This document shows, in pieces, positions 25,926-34,539 of a stretch of DNA of 64,000 nucleotides; the stretch's first letter is position 1, and each line of letters opens with the position of its first letter. The notes below the pieces were generated by a model. That model saw only the letters and a list, made by a program, of their open reading frames with translations. It was not told the origin of the DNA and made no database searches. A program made the translations under genes and the position numbers. This DNA is from Amaricoccus macauensis (GTDB lineage Bacteria; Pseudomonadota; Alphaproteobacteria; Rhodobacterales; Rhodobacteraceae), in assembly GCF_014201905.1 (NCBI RefSeq), contig NZ_JACHFM010000001.1, forward strand, positions 1,316,994 through 1,380,993, read 5' to 3'.

Positions 25926-27539
25926 ATGGAGGATCCCGTTCTCGTCGTCGAGAACCTGACGATCGCCCTCCCGAAGGAGATGGACCGCGCCCACGCGGTC
26001 GAGAACGTCTCCTTCGAGCTTCGCGGCGGCCGGGTGCTCTGCATCGTCGGTGAGTCAGGCTCGGGCAAGTCGGTGACCGCGAACGCGATCATGGGCCTTC
26101 TGCCCTCGACCCTGACCATCGCGTCGGGCTCGATCCGCCTGCGCGGCCGCGAACTCCTCAGCCTCTCGGGACAGGACCGGCGCGGGATCTACGGGCGCAT
26201 CGTCTCGATCATCTTTCAGGACCCGCTCTCGGCGCTCAACCCGCTGATGACCGTCGGCGACCAGATCATCGAGGTGATGGACGCCCATCCCGAAGCCGCG
26301 CCACAGGATCGGCGCGGGCGCGTCATCGAGCTTCTGACCGAGGTCGGGCTGCCCGATCCGAAGCTGATGGCCGAGCAGTATCCGTTCCGGCTCTCGGGCG
26401 GGCAGCGGCAGCGGGTGATGATCGCCATGGCGCTGGCCCTCGATCCCGACGTGCTGATTGCCGATGAACCGACCACCGCGCTCGACGTGACCACTCAGGC
26501 GCAGATCCTCGAGCTCATCCACCGCCTGCAACGGCGCAAGCGCATGGCGGTGATGTTCATCACCCACGACTTCGGCGTCGTCGCCGACATCGCCGACCAT
26601 GTCATCGTGATGGAAAAGGGCCACCTCGTCGAGCAGGGCCCGGCATCCGAGGTGCTGGTACGGCCGCGCGCGCCCTACACCGTCCGGTTGCTCGCGGCCG
26701 TCCCGAAGATGCACGACGGCACTGGCCGGGTCGGCGATCCCGACGCGCCGGTCGTTCTCTCGATCGAGAACCTGACCAAGACCTATCACGCATCAGGGAG
26801 CCTGTTCGGCAAGATTCGCGAGGTCCGGGCCGTCGACGACGTCAGTTTCACCGTGCGCAAGGGCGAGACGGTCGGGGTGGTCGGAGAGTCGGGCTCGGGC
26901 AAGTCGACGCTCGGGCGGCTGGTGATGAAGCTCATCGACAGCGACTCGGGCAGGATCGTCTTCGACGGCGAGGACGTGGCGCCAATGCCCGAGGCGCAGT
27001 TCCGCTCGCGCAGACCCCACATCCAGATGGTGTTTCAGGATCCGTTCGCCTCGCTCAACCCACGCCATACGATCGGCCGGATCCTCACCGTCGGCCCCGT
27101 CGGGCGCGGCACGCCGATCGGCGAGGCGCGACAGCGGGCCATGCACCTGCTCGATCGCGTGGGCCTCCAGCCGAGCGCGTATGAGCGCTATCCGCACGAA
27201 TTCTCCGGTGGCCAGCGGCAGCGGGTCGGCATCGCCCGCGCGCTGATGTTCGATCCCCACCTGCTCATCGCCGACGAGGCGGTCTCCGCGCTCGACGTCT
27301 CGATCCAGGCGCAGATCCTCGAGCTTCTCGACGAGATCCAGCGCGAGACGCGCATCGCGATGGTCTTCATCACCCACGATCTGCGCGTGGCAAGCCAGAT
27401 CTGCGACCAGGTGGCGGTGATGCAATCCGGGCGCCTGGTGGAATTCGGCAGCACCGCCGATGTGCTCGGCAACCCGGGGACACCCTACACGCGCAGCCTC
27501 GTCGCTGCCGTTCCTGGGGCGGGGCGGGCGAGCAACTGA
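25926..27539 (+). CDS. Fused DppD-DppF ABC transporter ATP-binding protein
   Basis: A 537-residue protein with two complete ATPase halves. The first has GESGSGKSVTANAI (near residue 42), LSGGQRQRVMIAMALALDPDVLIADEPTTALD, and HDFGVVADIAD. The second has GESGSGKSTLGRLV (near 320), FSGGQRQRVGIARAL and LIADEAVSALD. Both carry the oligopeptide-transporter extension after the H-loop (APYTVRLLAAVP, TPYTRSLVAAVP). It supplies energy for the DppBC permeases. Last gene of the operon, followed by three hairpins. Confidence 0.96.
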   Translation: MEDPVLVVENLTIALPKEMDRAHAVENVSFELRGGRVLCIVGESGSGKSVTANAIMGLLPSTLTIASGSIRLRGRELLSLSGQDRRGIYGRIVSIIFQDPLSALNPLMTVGDQIIEVMDAHPEAAPQDRRGRVIELLTEVGLPDPKLMAEQYPFRLSGGQRQRVMIAMALALDPDVLIADEPTTALDVTTQAQILELIHRLQRRKRMAVMFITHDFGVVADIADHVIVMEKGHLVEQGPASEVLVRPRAPYTVRLLAAVPKMHDGTGRVGDPDAPVVLSIENLTKTYHASGSLFGKIREVRAVDDVSFTVRKGETVGVVGESGSGKSTLGRLVMKLIDSDSGRIVFDGEDVAPMPEAQFRSRRPHIQMVFQDPFASLNPRHTIGRILTVGPVGRGTPIGEARQRAMHLLDRVGLQPSAYERYPHEFSGGQRQRVGIARALMFDPHLLIADEAVSALDVSIQAQILELLDEIQRETRIAMVFITHDLRVASQICDQVAVMQSGRLVEFGSTADVLGNPGTPYTRSLVAAVPGAGRASN

Positions 27540-27549
27540 GGCCGCCGCG

Positions 27550-27628
27550 GGCCGCCTTTGCGGCCATTCGGAGCGCGCGTAACGCGCGCATTGTCTCTTT
27601 TCTGGTTTTCCGGCTGTTGCCGGAAAAC
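27550..27628. terminator. Three consecutive perfect hairpins between convergent genes
   Basis: GGCCGC-CTTT-GCGGCC (27550-27565), GCGCGCG-TAA-CGCGCGC (27573-27589) and GTTTTCCGGC-TGTT-GCCGGAAAAC (27605-27628) are all perfect stems. They lie between the end of the dppDF gene (plus) and the end of the DUF445 gene (minus). The third stem contains T and A runs in its arms and reads as a terminator in both directions. The cluster probably isolates two convergent transcripts. Confidence 0.65.
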
Positions 27629-27710
27629 GACTGCTCTCCAGGTTTCAAGGCCGTATGAAGCCCGGGGCGCGCGGCGCCCGGCAGGCAGCGCCGGCACTCG
27701 CGGCTGACCG

Positions 27711-28955
27711 TCAGGGGCCGAGGATCGCGCCGATTGCGAAAAGAGCGCCGCCGATCAGGGCGCCGAGCACCGCGCCGTTGATGCGGATGAACTGCAGGTC
27801 CGGGCCGAGTTCCGTCTCGAAGCGGGCGATGAGTTCGTCGGGTTTCCAGCCTGCGATCACCTCGGCGACATAGCCGCCGAGTTGCGGGCGGAAGACGCCG
27901 ACAACGTGGCCGGCGAGACCGGCGAGGCGCTCGTCGAGGCGTTCGGACGCGGCGCGATCCTCGGAGATGCTCCGCGCGAGGCCGCCGAGGAAGACCGCCA
28001 CCGGCTGGGACACCGCCGCGGGGTCCTCGGCGATGCGCTCGGACAGGCGTGTCCGGGCGGTGGTGGCGATGCGGCCCAGAAGCTCGTCGAGCGCGCCGCT
28101 CGCCGCCACGTGCGCTCTCGCGTCACCAACGGCCCGGGCGAGCGTACCCTCGGTGAGCAGCCGGTCGACCACGTCGTCGAACGCCACCTCGAAGCGCTTG
28201 CGCAAATCCGACTGGCCGGACGCCAGTTCGTCGAGAAGCGAGAGCACCCCCTCGACCGCCATCGCTGCCACCCGCCGGTCGACGCTCGAGTGGATCCACC
28301 AGCGGCTGCGGTCGCGGACCAGCGACACCGCGGTGTCGCGCCCGTCCTCGACGCTGCGCCGGAGCAGCGTGATCACTTCGTCGACGAGCGGGCTGCGCAC
28401 GCCGTCCTTGACCAGCGTGGCAATGCCCGCCGCGAGTGCGGCGTCGGCCTCGGGGCTTGCGCCTGCCACCTGTCCGCGGACCCAGGCCCGGATCTGCGCC
28501 AGCGCCCGGGGAGAGGGCTCAGTCGCGAGCACGCTGCCGGCGAGCGCCACAAGCTGGCCGGCGACGAGGCTGGCGTTGGCAGGCTCGGCCATCCAGGCCG
28601 AGAGCCGCCGCGCCGGCTCGGCGCTGCGCACCCGCGCCGCGAGCGCTTCGGGCTCGAGAAAATGCGTCTCGAAGAAGCGGCCGACGTTTCGGGCCGCCCG
28701 TGCCTGATTGCGTTGCAGGAGCGCGGTGTGGGGGATCGGCAGCCCGAGCGGCCGGCGGAACAGCGCCTCGACGGCAAACCAGTCGGCGAGGCCGCCGACC
28801 ATGCCGGCCTCGGCCATCGACCGGACGAGCCGGACCCATGCCGCGTCACCACCCCAGAGGTGGGTGGCGACGAAGATCGCGGCGAGAAGGATGAGGATGC
28901 CGGTCGCCCAGGCCCGCACGCGGGCGAGCGACCGGGCGGGGCTCGTGTCGGTCAA
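27711..28955 (-). CDS. DUF445 family membrane protein
   Basis: A 414-residue protein with membrane segments at both ends (about 15-33, ATGILILLAAIFVATHLW, and the last 20 residues, INGAVLGALIGGALFAIGAIL). A long helical middle lies between them. The DUF445 signature GMVGGLADWFAVEALFRRPLGLPIPHTALL is at about residues 52-82. This family (YjiN-like) has no established function. The gene starts inside the stop of the fumarylacetoacetate hydrolase-family gene and is probably co-transcribed with it. Confidence 0.92.
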   Translation of the reverse strand: MTDTSPARSLARVRAWATGILILLAAIFVATHLWGGDAAWVRLVRSMAEAGMVGGLADWFAVEALFRRPLGLPIPHTALLQRNQARAARNVGRFFETHFLEPEALAARVRSAEPARRLSAWMAEPANASLVAGQLVALAGSVLATEPSPRALAQIRAWVRGQVAGASPEADAALAAGIATLVKDGVRSPLVDEVITLLRRSVEDGRDTAVSLVRDRSRWWIHSSVDRRVAAMAVEGVLSLLDELASGQSDLRKRFEVAFDDVVDRLLTEGTLARAVGDARAHVAASGALDELLGRIATTARTRLSERIAEDPAAVSQPVAVFLGGLARSISEDRAASERLDERLAGLAGHVVGVFRPQLGGYVAEVIAGWKPDELIARFETELGPDLQFIRINGAVLGALIGGALFAIGAILGP

Positions 28956-29638
28956 ATCACCCGCACGTCGAGTGGCGGCAGGCCGGCGATCCGCGCCTCC
29001 ATCCGGTCGCCACGCACGACCGGGCCGACGCCGGACGGCGTGCCGGAAAGGATGACGTCACCGGGCGCCAGCGTGAACCATGTGGAGAGGCAGGCGATCA
29101 TCTCGGGCACCTTCCAGATCATCTGGTCGAGGTCGCCGGACTGGCGGATTTCGCCGTTCACCGCGACGCTGATCGCGCCCTTCGACGGATCGCCGAACTC
29201 GGACGCCGGCACCAGCGGACCGATGGGCGCCGAGCGCTCGAAGGCTTTCGAGGTGTCCCACGGCCGCTTCAGCCGCTTGGCCTCGTCCTGCACGTCGCGC
29301 CGGGTCATGTCGAGCGCGACCGCGTAGCCCCAGACGAGCCCCATGGCGTCGCCGAGCGGCACGTCGCTGCCACCGCGGCCCAGCGCCACTGCAAGCTCGA
29401 CCTCGTGGTGGACGTCCGCGGTCTGGCCCGGATAGGGGAACTCGCCCGAAGGATCGAGGTTGTCCGGGTTCTTCTGGAAGAAGAACGGCGGCTCCCGGCT
29501 CGGGTCATGACCCATCTCCACCGCATGGGCGGCGTAATTGCGGCCAATGCAGTAGACGCGGCGGACCGGAAAGCGAGCGGTGCTACCGAGGACCGGCAGC
29601 GTCGCGATCGCGGGCGGGGTGATCACGTGGTCGGTCAT
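28952..29638 (-). CDS. Fumarylacetoacetate hydrolase-family protein
   Basis: A 228-residue single-domain FAH-fold enzyme. It has the RNYAAHAVEMG opening typical of fumarylpyruvate hydrolase or acylpyruvase types. The metal ligands lie in the HHEVELAVALG segment, with a later aspartate in VALDMTRRDVQ. The closing GTPSGVGPVVRGD is also typical. Members act on acylpyruvates or oxaloacetate; the exact substrate cannot be read. It lies 10 bp after grpE, so it probably belongs to the hrcA-grpE transcript, an unusual partner for heat-shock genes. Confidence 0.9.
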   Translation of the reverse strand: MTDHVITPPAIATLPVLGSTARFPVRRVYCIGRNYAAHAVEMGHDPSREPPFFFQKNPDNLDPSGEFPYPGQTADVHHEVELAVALGRGGSDVPLGDAMGLVWGYAVALDMTRRDVQDEAKRLKRPWDTSKAFERSAPIGPLVPASEFGDPSKGAISVAVNGEIRQSGDLDQMIWKVPEMIACLSTWFTLAPGDVILSGTPSGVGPVVRGDRMEARIAGLPPLDVRVI

Positions 29639-29648
29639 AGGCGCGTGG

Positions 29649-30239
29649 TCACTGCTTTGCAGGGCCGCCGGCCGAGACGCCGACCTGGGCCGGGCGCAGC
29701 AGGCGATCGGCGATGGTGAAGCCCGGGCTCATCACCTGAATGACATCACCGGCCTTCGTTCCGGGAACCGGTGCCTCGAACATCGCCTGATGAAACTTGG
29801 GGTCGAAGCGATCGCCGGGCTTCGGGTCGATCTTCTCGATCTTGTTGCGCTCGAAGGCGTTCAGGAGCTCGCGCCGCGTGAGCTCGATCCCCTCCACGAG
29901 GCCGGGCGCCGTGTCACGCACCGCGTCGGTCACGTTGTCGAGCGCCCGGTCGAGGTTGTCGTGCAGCGAAAGCATGTCGCGGGCGAAGCGGGTCGCACCG
30001 TAGAGCTCGGCATCGCGGCGGTCGCGCTCGGCGCGTTTGCGCAGGTTCTCGGTATCGGCGAGCGCGCGCAGCAGGCGATCCTTCAGGTCGGCCACCTCGG
30101 AGCGGAGCGCAGTCGATTCTTCGGCCGCGACTGCCTCGTCGGTGATCTCCTCGTCGGCCACCTCGGCCTCGGGGTCATCGAGGAACGGGTCGCCCTCGAT
30201 CTCCTCCATCAGGTCGTGCCTGTTCTTGCTCTTCGCCAT
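29649..30239 (-). CDS. grpE: Nucleotide exchange factor GrpE
   Basis: A 196-residue co-chaperone that promotes ADP release from DnaK. It starts with a charged acidic tail and long coiled coil (ALRSEVADLKDRLLRALADTENLRKRAERDR, about residues 40-75). The beta domain ends with the family motif IQVMSPGFTIADRLLRPAQVGVS. GGAGAGGA lies before the ATG at 30239. It is 11 bp downstream of hrcA, as in many bacteria. Confidence 0.96.
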   Translation of the reverse strand: MAKSKNRHDLMEEIEGDPFLDDPEAEVADEEITDEAVAAEESTALRSEVADLKDRLLRALADTENLRKRAERDRRDAELYGATRFARDMLSLHDNLDRALDNVTDAVRDTAPGLVEGIELTRRELLNAFERNKIEKIDPKPGDRFDPKFHQAMFEAPVPGTKAGDVIQVMSPGFTIADRLLRPAQVGVSAGGPAKQ

Positions 30240-30250
30240 CGCGTCCTCTC

Positions 30251-31363
30251 CTAGCCTCGGCCCGACACCAGCCGGCCCACCAGCTGGGCGGTGTAATCCA
30301 CGATCGGAACGATTCGGCCGTAGTTCAGCCGGGTTGGCCCGATCACCCCCACCGCTCCGATAATCTTGCGGTCGGCATTCATATAGGGAGACACGACGAG
30401 AGAGGAACCCGAAAGTGAGAAAAGCTTGTTCTCCGATCCGATGAAGACGCGCACCCCGGCCCCCTCCTGCGTGAGGTCGAGCAACTGGGCGAGATCGCGT
30501 TTTCGCTCCAGGTCGTCGAAGAGTTCGCGGATGCGCTCGAGCTGGCTGGCATCGGCATTCCCCTCCAGCAGGTTCGAGCGGCCGTGGACGATCAGGCGGT
30601 CGCGCCCGCCATCGGAATCGCTCTCCCAGAGCGCCGCGCCGGTCTCGACCAGCGTCCGTGACAGCTCGTCGAGCTCGGCCCGCCGCCGGGTGATCTCGGC
30701 ATCGACCACGCCCCGCATCTCGCCGAGAGTCCGGCCCTGCAGGATGGCGTTCAGGAAGTTCGCCGCCTGACGCATCGCCGAGGGCGTCAGGCCGAGCGGC
30801 GGCGTGAAGAGGCGGTTTTCCACCTGTCCGTCCGCCGTCACCAGCACCACGAGCGCACGATCCGGCCCGAGCGAGACGAACTCGATGTGGCGGATCGGCG
30901 CTTCGGTCTTGGGCGTCAGCACCAGGCTCGCGCCGTGAGTGAGCCCCGAGAGCATGTCCGCCGCCCGGTCGAGGATCGCCGGCACGTCGCCGTCATTCTT
31001 CGACAGCGACCGTTCGATCTCCGCCCGCTCCGTGCCCGAGACGTCTCCCACCTCGAGAATCCCGTCGACGAAAAGCCGCAATCCGAGCTGCGTTGGCAAT
31101 CGCCCCGCCGAGATGTGCGGGCTGTCGAGCAGTCCCAGATGCTCAAGGTCCTGCATGACATTGCGAATCGTCGCCGCCGAGACCGGCTCCGCGAGCCGGC
31201 GGGCCAGCGTGCGCGAACCGACCGGTTCGCCGGTATCCAGATAGGTCTCGACCAGACGGCGGAAGACCTCGCGGCTGCGCTCGTTCAGGTCTGCGAGGGA
31301 TGACTGAGGAGCTGCCAAGGTGCGCCTGCGTTCGGAATGCTGGCCGAAATCCTGAAGCGGCAT
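30251..31363 (-). CDS. hrcA: Heat-inducible transcription repressor HrcA
   Basis: A 370-residue repressor. The N-terminal winged helix carries DTGEPVGSRTLARRL and SAATIRNVMQDLEHLGLLDSPHISAGRLPTQ (about residues 40-95). The GAF-like middle and dimer regions include VENRLFTPPLGLTPSAM and a closing GAVGVIGPTRLNYGRIVPIVDYTAQLV. HrcA represses heat-shock genes through CIRCE. I searched the region upstream of hrcA by eye and saw no CIRCE inverted repeat, so control is likely exerted on other operons. Confidence 0.95.
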   Translation of the reverse strand: MPLQDFGQHSERRRTLAAPQSSLADLNERSREVFRRLVETYLDTGEPVGSRTLARRLAEPVSAATIRNVMQDLEHLGLLDSPHISAGRLPTQLGLRLFVDGILEVGDVSGTERAEIERSLSKNDGDVPAILDRAADMLSGLTHGASLVLTPKTEAPIRHIEFVSLGPDRALVVLVTADGQVENRLFTPPLGLTPSAMRQAANFLNAILQGRTLGEMRGVVDAEITRRRAELDELSRTLVETGAALWESDSDGGRDRLIVHGRSNLLEGNADASQLERIRELFDDLERKRDLAQLLDLTQEGAGVRVFIGSENKLFSLSGSSLVVSPYMNADRKIIGAVGVIGPTRLNYGRIVPIVDYTAQLVGRLVSGRG

Positions 31364-31441
31364 GTCGGCGCGGTCAATCCGCCGCCCGGCCGAGAGGCGG
31401 CGGATATTTGCGACGGCCGATCACTCCCGCGGGAGGCCGCC

Positions 31442-31469
31442 GCAGACCGGATGAGGCAGACCGGATGAG
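31442..31469. repeat. 14-bp exact tandem duplication in the hrcA-RTX gap
   Basis: GCAGACCGGATGAG occurs twice in direct succession (31442-31455 and 31456-31469) within the 129-bp gap between the hrcA start and the first RTX gene's stop. It looks like a recent slippage duplication. An 8-bp GC stem (CCGCCGCC/GGCGGCGG, 31379-31403) lies beside it. Confidence 0.7.
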
Positions 31470-31492
31470 AGAGAGCCTCAGGGAGGGAGGCC

Positions 31493-33964
31493 TCAGAGCA
31501 GGAAGTCGGCGGCCACCAGTTTTGTCAGGCTCGCCACCTCGATCGAGAAGTCCGCGATGCCGTCGCCATTGACGTCGCCGTGCACCAGACCCTTGTCATA
31601 GCGCAGCTCTCCCGCGGCCCCGGAGAAGGCGCGGCTGCCGATCAGGTGGAAGGCCTGGTCGCCTGTCTTGCCCATATCGGCGTCGATCTCGCGCAGGTCG
31701 ATCAGATCGCCCTCCGCATGGGAGAAGTCGCGGATGGTATCGACCGCGGTTGACCCGACGGTCGCCGTGCCAAAGACGAAGGTATCTGCGCCGTCGCCGC
31801 CGACCAGGACGTCCTTGCCCGGACCGCCCCGCAGCACGTCATTGCCGCCCTCGCCCATGAGATGATCGTTGCCACCCGCGCCGATCAGGCTGTCGTCGCC
31901 GGCGCCGCCCTGCAGGATGTCCCCCGAGCTCGTGCCCCGGATGAGCCCGGCGCTGTCGGACGGTGCGGACGTATCGGCGCCTGCGCTGCTCGAAGAAGAG
32001 GAGGTCGCCGCCGGCTTGAACACAACATCGACCCAGTAGTTCGTCGCCTGGTACGACTGGTTCGGGAACGAGCCGGCGCCGCCGTACTTGTAGACGCCGC
32101 TCACCGCCGTCAGCGGGCCATTGGTAAACGCACTGTTAAAGAAGTTGACGCTCGCGGAATACTCGCCCGTCGGGGCGTGGTAGGCCGCCACGTAGGTCTT
32201 CCCGCCGGTGACGGTGATGGGTGCGGAGAGTTGCACCTCCTGCCAGCCCGATGCGGTCTCGTTGGTGAAGGTCGCCTTGGCGAGCTGCTTGCCGCCGCTC
32301 GCGAACAGGTGCGCGGTGTGTGTGCCGTCGTTCTCCGGCCCCTTGTAGAAGCGGATCGCGGTGATCTGGCCGGTGACCGCGGGCTTGAACCTGATCCCGA
32401 GCTCCACCGACGCCGTATCGACGTCGGTCACGATGTCCGGCCTTGCTCCGGCACCCCAGAAGCTGTGGGTGGAACCGGAAGGCGCGGTCGGGGAGACGCT
32501 GATTGACGCCTTGCCGGTGTCGCTGAGCCCGGCGGGATCCGTCACCTTGTACGTGAAGCTGGCGGTCCCGCTGAAGCCCGCCGCCGGCGTGAACACCACG
32601 TTGCCGTCACCGTTAAGCCTCACGGTCCCGTTCGTCGCACCACCGACGCTGGCAAGCTCCAGCGCATCGCCGTCCTGATCGGTGTCGTTGGCGAGAAGGC
32701 TCGCGGCGGTGATGGTGATCGCGGTCCCCGACGCCGTCGAGAAGCCGCTGTCGTCATTGGCGACCGGCGCATGGTTCGTGCCCGCCGGCGGGTTCGTACC
32801 GAGCTCATAGGCTCCGAGATCCACCGTCCCGACCACCCGGCTGCCGCCGTCGAGATCAACACCCGCGAGACCGTGGGCGGCGCTGCCGGTGTTGACGGCC
32901 GGAGAGCTGCCCGACAGATGGAAGTCGCCGCCCCAGGCGTTCACGAACTTCGGATCGACCCCAAGCAGGTTGCCGTTCGCCGCAGTGGGTCCGGTGTTGC
33001 CGCCCTCGTTGTTGATCGACGCCTTGCCCGGGGTGCCGTTGAAGGTGAGGTTGTTGACCCACTTCGTGAACGAGTTGTCGCCATAGTCACCGATCGCGAC
33101 ATTGTTGGAATTCTTCGACGGATCGGCGACCGCGATGTTGTTTACAAAGGTATTGTTGTTCGAATCCTGATTGCTGATTTCACCCCGCCACGTTCCCGAG
33201 TTCAGTGGATCCGTGTTATTGTGCCATGAAGTGTTATTCCGCACCGTGACATAGTCACTCCAGGCGATCTGGATCCCTTTTCCGCCATTCGAATAGACAA
33301 GATTGCCCTCGACGAGTGCTCCCTTGTTGTAGGAGCTGAAATTGTTGTTCTGCGTGCTCTGGAAATCATCAATGATGATCCCATTGCCATCACTGTGGCC
33401 GCCCGACTTCGTCACGTTGTCGTATGAGACATTGTTGACGATGAACGTCCGGATTCCGGAGGACGAATCGTTGGTGATGTTCCGATTCTGGTAGACCGAA
33501 ATGCCAGAAAACCAACCGTCGCTGGCATTGTTGTAGGTCGTATTTCCTTCCACCCTGATGAAATCAGAGTAATTATACTGGATGCCAGATGCGCCTGCGT
33601 CGTGAACCGTGTTGTTCAGCACCTGAGTGTGATGGACGTTGTTTGCCATGATGCCATGGCTCCCCGCACCCCTCACGTCAAAGCCTTCGACCTTCACGTA
33701 GTTCGCGGCAATGTTGATCCCGTTGTTGGAGCCAGACGCGACGATCTTGGCGCCGCCCTCTACTTCCGAGCGAATGGTGATGTAGCCACTCGCTGTGCCG
33801 CTTTTCTGGATGGTCATTGTCTCGTTGTACGTACCGGACCGTACCACAACCTCATCGCCAGGCTTCAGCGCTGCCGACATCGCCTTGCTGAGTGTCTTCC
33901 AGGGCGCACTGGAGCTGCCAGCCGCGCCGTCGTTACCGCTGGTTGCAACATAGTATGTGGTCAT
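31493..33964 (-). CDS. Secreted right-handed beta-helix protein with cadherin-like, DUF4082 and RTX domains
   Basis: An 823-residue modular protein. Residues 1-390 are a right-handed beta-helix (opening MTTYYVATSGNDG, with APWKTLSKAM and many N-N ladder turns such as NNTVHDAGASGIQYNYS). About 397-492 is a cadherin or VCBS-like domain (NHAPVANDDSG, LLANDTDQDGD). About 500-650 is a DUF4082 domain (FWGAGARPDIV, GIRFKPAVTGQITAIRFYKG). About 673-735 has RTX nonapeptides (GGAGDDSL, GGNDHLMGEGGNDVL). The rest is a serralysin-type C-terminal domain ending in AADFLL. It has no N-terminal signal, fitting type I secretion. It may act on or bind polysaccharide. Confidence 0.9.
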   Translation of the reverse strand: MTTYYVATSGNDGAAGSSSAPWKTLSKAMSAALKPGDEVVVRSGTYNETMTIQKSGTASGYITIRSEVEGGAKIVASGSNNGINIAANYVKVEGFDVRGAGSHGIMANNVHHTQVLNNTVHDAGASGIQYNYSDFIRVEGNTTYNNASDGWFSGISVYQNRNITNDSSSGIRTFIVNNVSYDNVTKSGGHSDGNGIIIDDFQSTQNNNFSSYNKGALVEGNLVYSNGGKGIQIAWSDYVTVRNNTSWHNNTDPLNSGTWRGEISNQDSNNNTFVNNIAVADPSKNSNNVAIGDYGDNSFTKWVNNLTFNGTPGKASINNEGGNTGPTAANGNLLGVDPKFVNAWGGDFHLSGSSPAVNTGSAAHGLAGVDLDGGSRVVGTVDLGAYELGTNPPAGTNHAPVANDDSGFSTASGTAITITAASLLANDTDQDGDALELASVGGATNGTVRLNGDGNVVFTPAAGFSGTASFTYKVTDPAGLSDTGKASISVSPTAPSGSTHSFWGAGARPDIVTDVDTASVELGIRFKPAVTGQITAIRFYKGPENDGTHTAHLFASGGKQLAKATFTNETASGWQEVQLSAPITVTGGKTYVAAYHAPTGEYSASVNFFNSAFTNGPLTAVSGVYKYGGAGSFPNQSYQATNYWVDVVFKPAATSSSSSSAGADTSAPSDSAGLIRGTSSGDILQGGAGDDSLIGAGGNDHLMGEGGNDVLRGGPGKDVLVGGDGADTFVFGTATVGSTAVDTIRDFSHAEGDLIDLREIDADMGKTGDQAFHLIGSRAFSGAAGELRYDKGLVHGDVNGDGIADFSIEVASLTKLVAADFLL

Positions 33965-34539
33965 CGCTATTGTCCTATCCCTCAGTTATGCCAAAGTACA
34001 TCTAGCACCGCGTACACAACCAAGGCGCCGCACTGGCAACACCTTCTTCGCCCCGATGACTTTACGTCATCGGATCATTCCTATGATCACTCGCGCAACG
34101 AAACGTCGTGCGCTAACAGCAGTGATTAGATCACTGGCTCGGCAGCCTTAGCTACCCCTGCATCCATCCCAGCCAACGAATTCACCGAAAGCCCCTCTGG
34201 ATAGAGAAGACTTTCTTAAGAAACCGTAGTCAGCCCAAGATCGACGGGTGGAGACTGGTTTAAATGGGCAGATGCACTGCCTCAAGCACAGCGATGACAA
34301 CTTCGACACTCCGGCGGATTCATGCCGGCGTCAAGCCATTATTGATCGTATAGGTACAGCCAGGCTCGCAGAGCGAGCGAGGCGTGGTGAGCGATCGGGC
34401 CCTTCTTCAGACCGCAACGCCCTGCCGGGAGCGACGCGCGGCTTCGAAGGTCCTCGCTGCCGCCGCGCTGTGGAGCCTGCCTTGCCGCCTGCCGATTGCG
34501 GGCGTATCACGCCGCCGCCGCGACAGGAGGGCGAGACCG
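33965..34539. other. 575-bp gene-free stretch with two inverted repeats
   Basis: Between the first RTX gene (minus) and trmJ (plus). Less GC-rich than the surroundings, especially 33965-34260. It holds the RTX promoter region. Two clear dyads are present: CCGATGAC-TTTAC-GTCATCGG (34053-34073) and TTTCTTAAGAAA (34212-34223). Open frames here have no ribosome-binding site or recognisable family, and I call none. Confidence 0.7.
34053..34073. promoter_or_regulatory. 8-bp inverted repeat upstream of the RTX beta-helix gene
   Basis: CCGATGAC-N5-GTCATCGG is perfect and lies 89-109 bp before the RTX start. Arm length and position suit a transcription-factor operator. The identity of the regulator is unknown. 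Confidence 0.45.

Noticed and set aside
31364-31492. Searched for a CIRCE operator before hrcA
   Set aside because: No TTAGCACTC-N9-GAGTGCTAA-like pair is present.
31800-31930. Regularly repeated short units in the RTX genes, considered as a CRISPR or minisatellite
   Set aside because: They are degenerate 27-bp units encoding GGXGXDXUX calcium-binding nonapeptides, not direct repeats with spacers.
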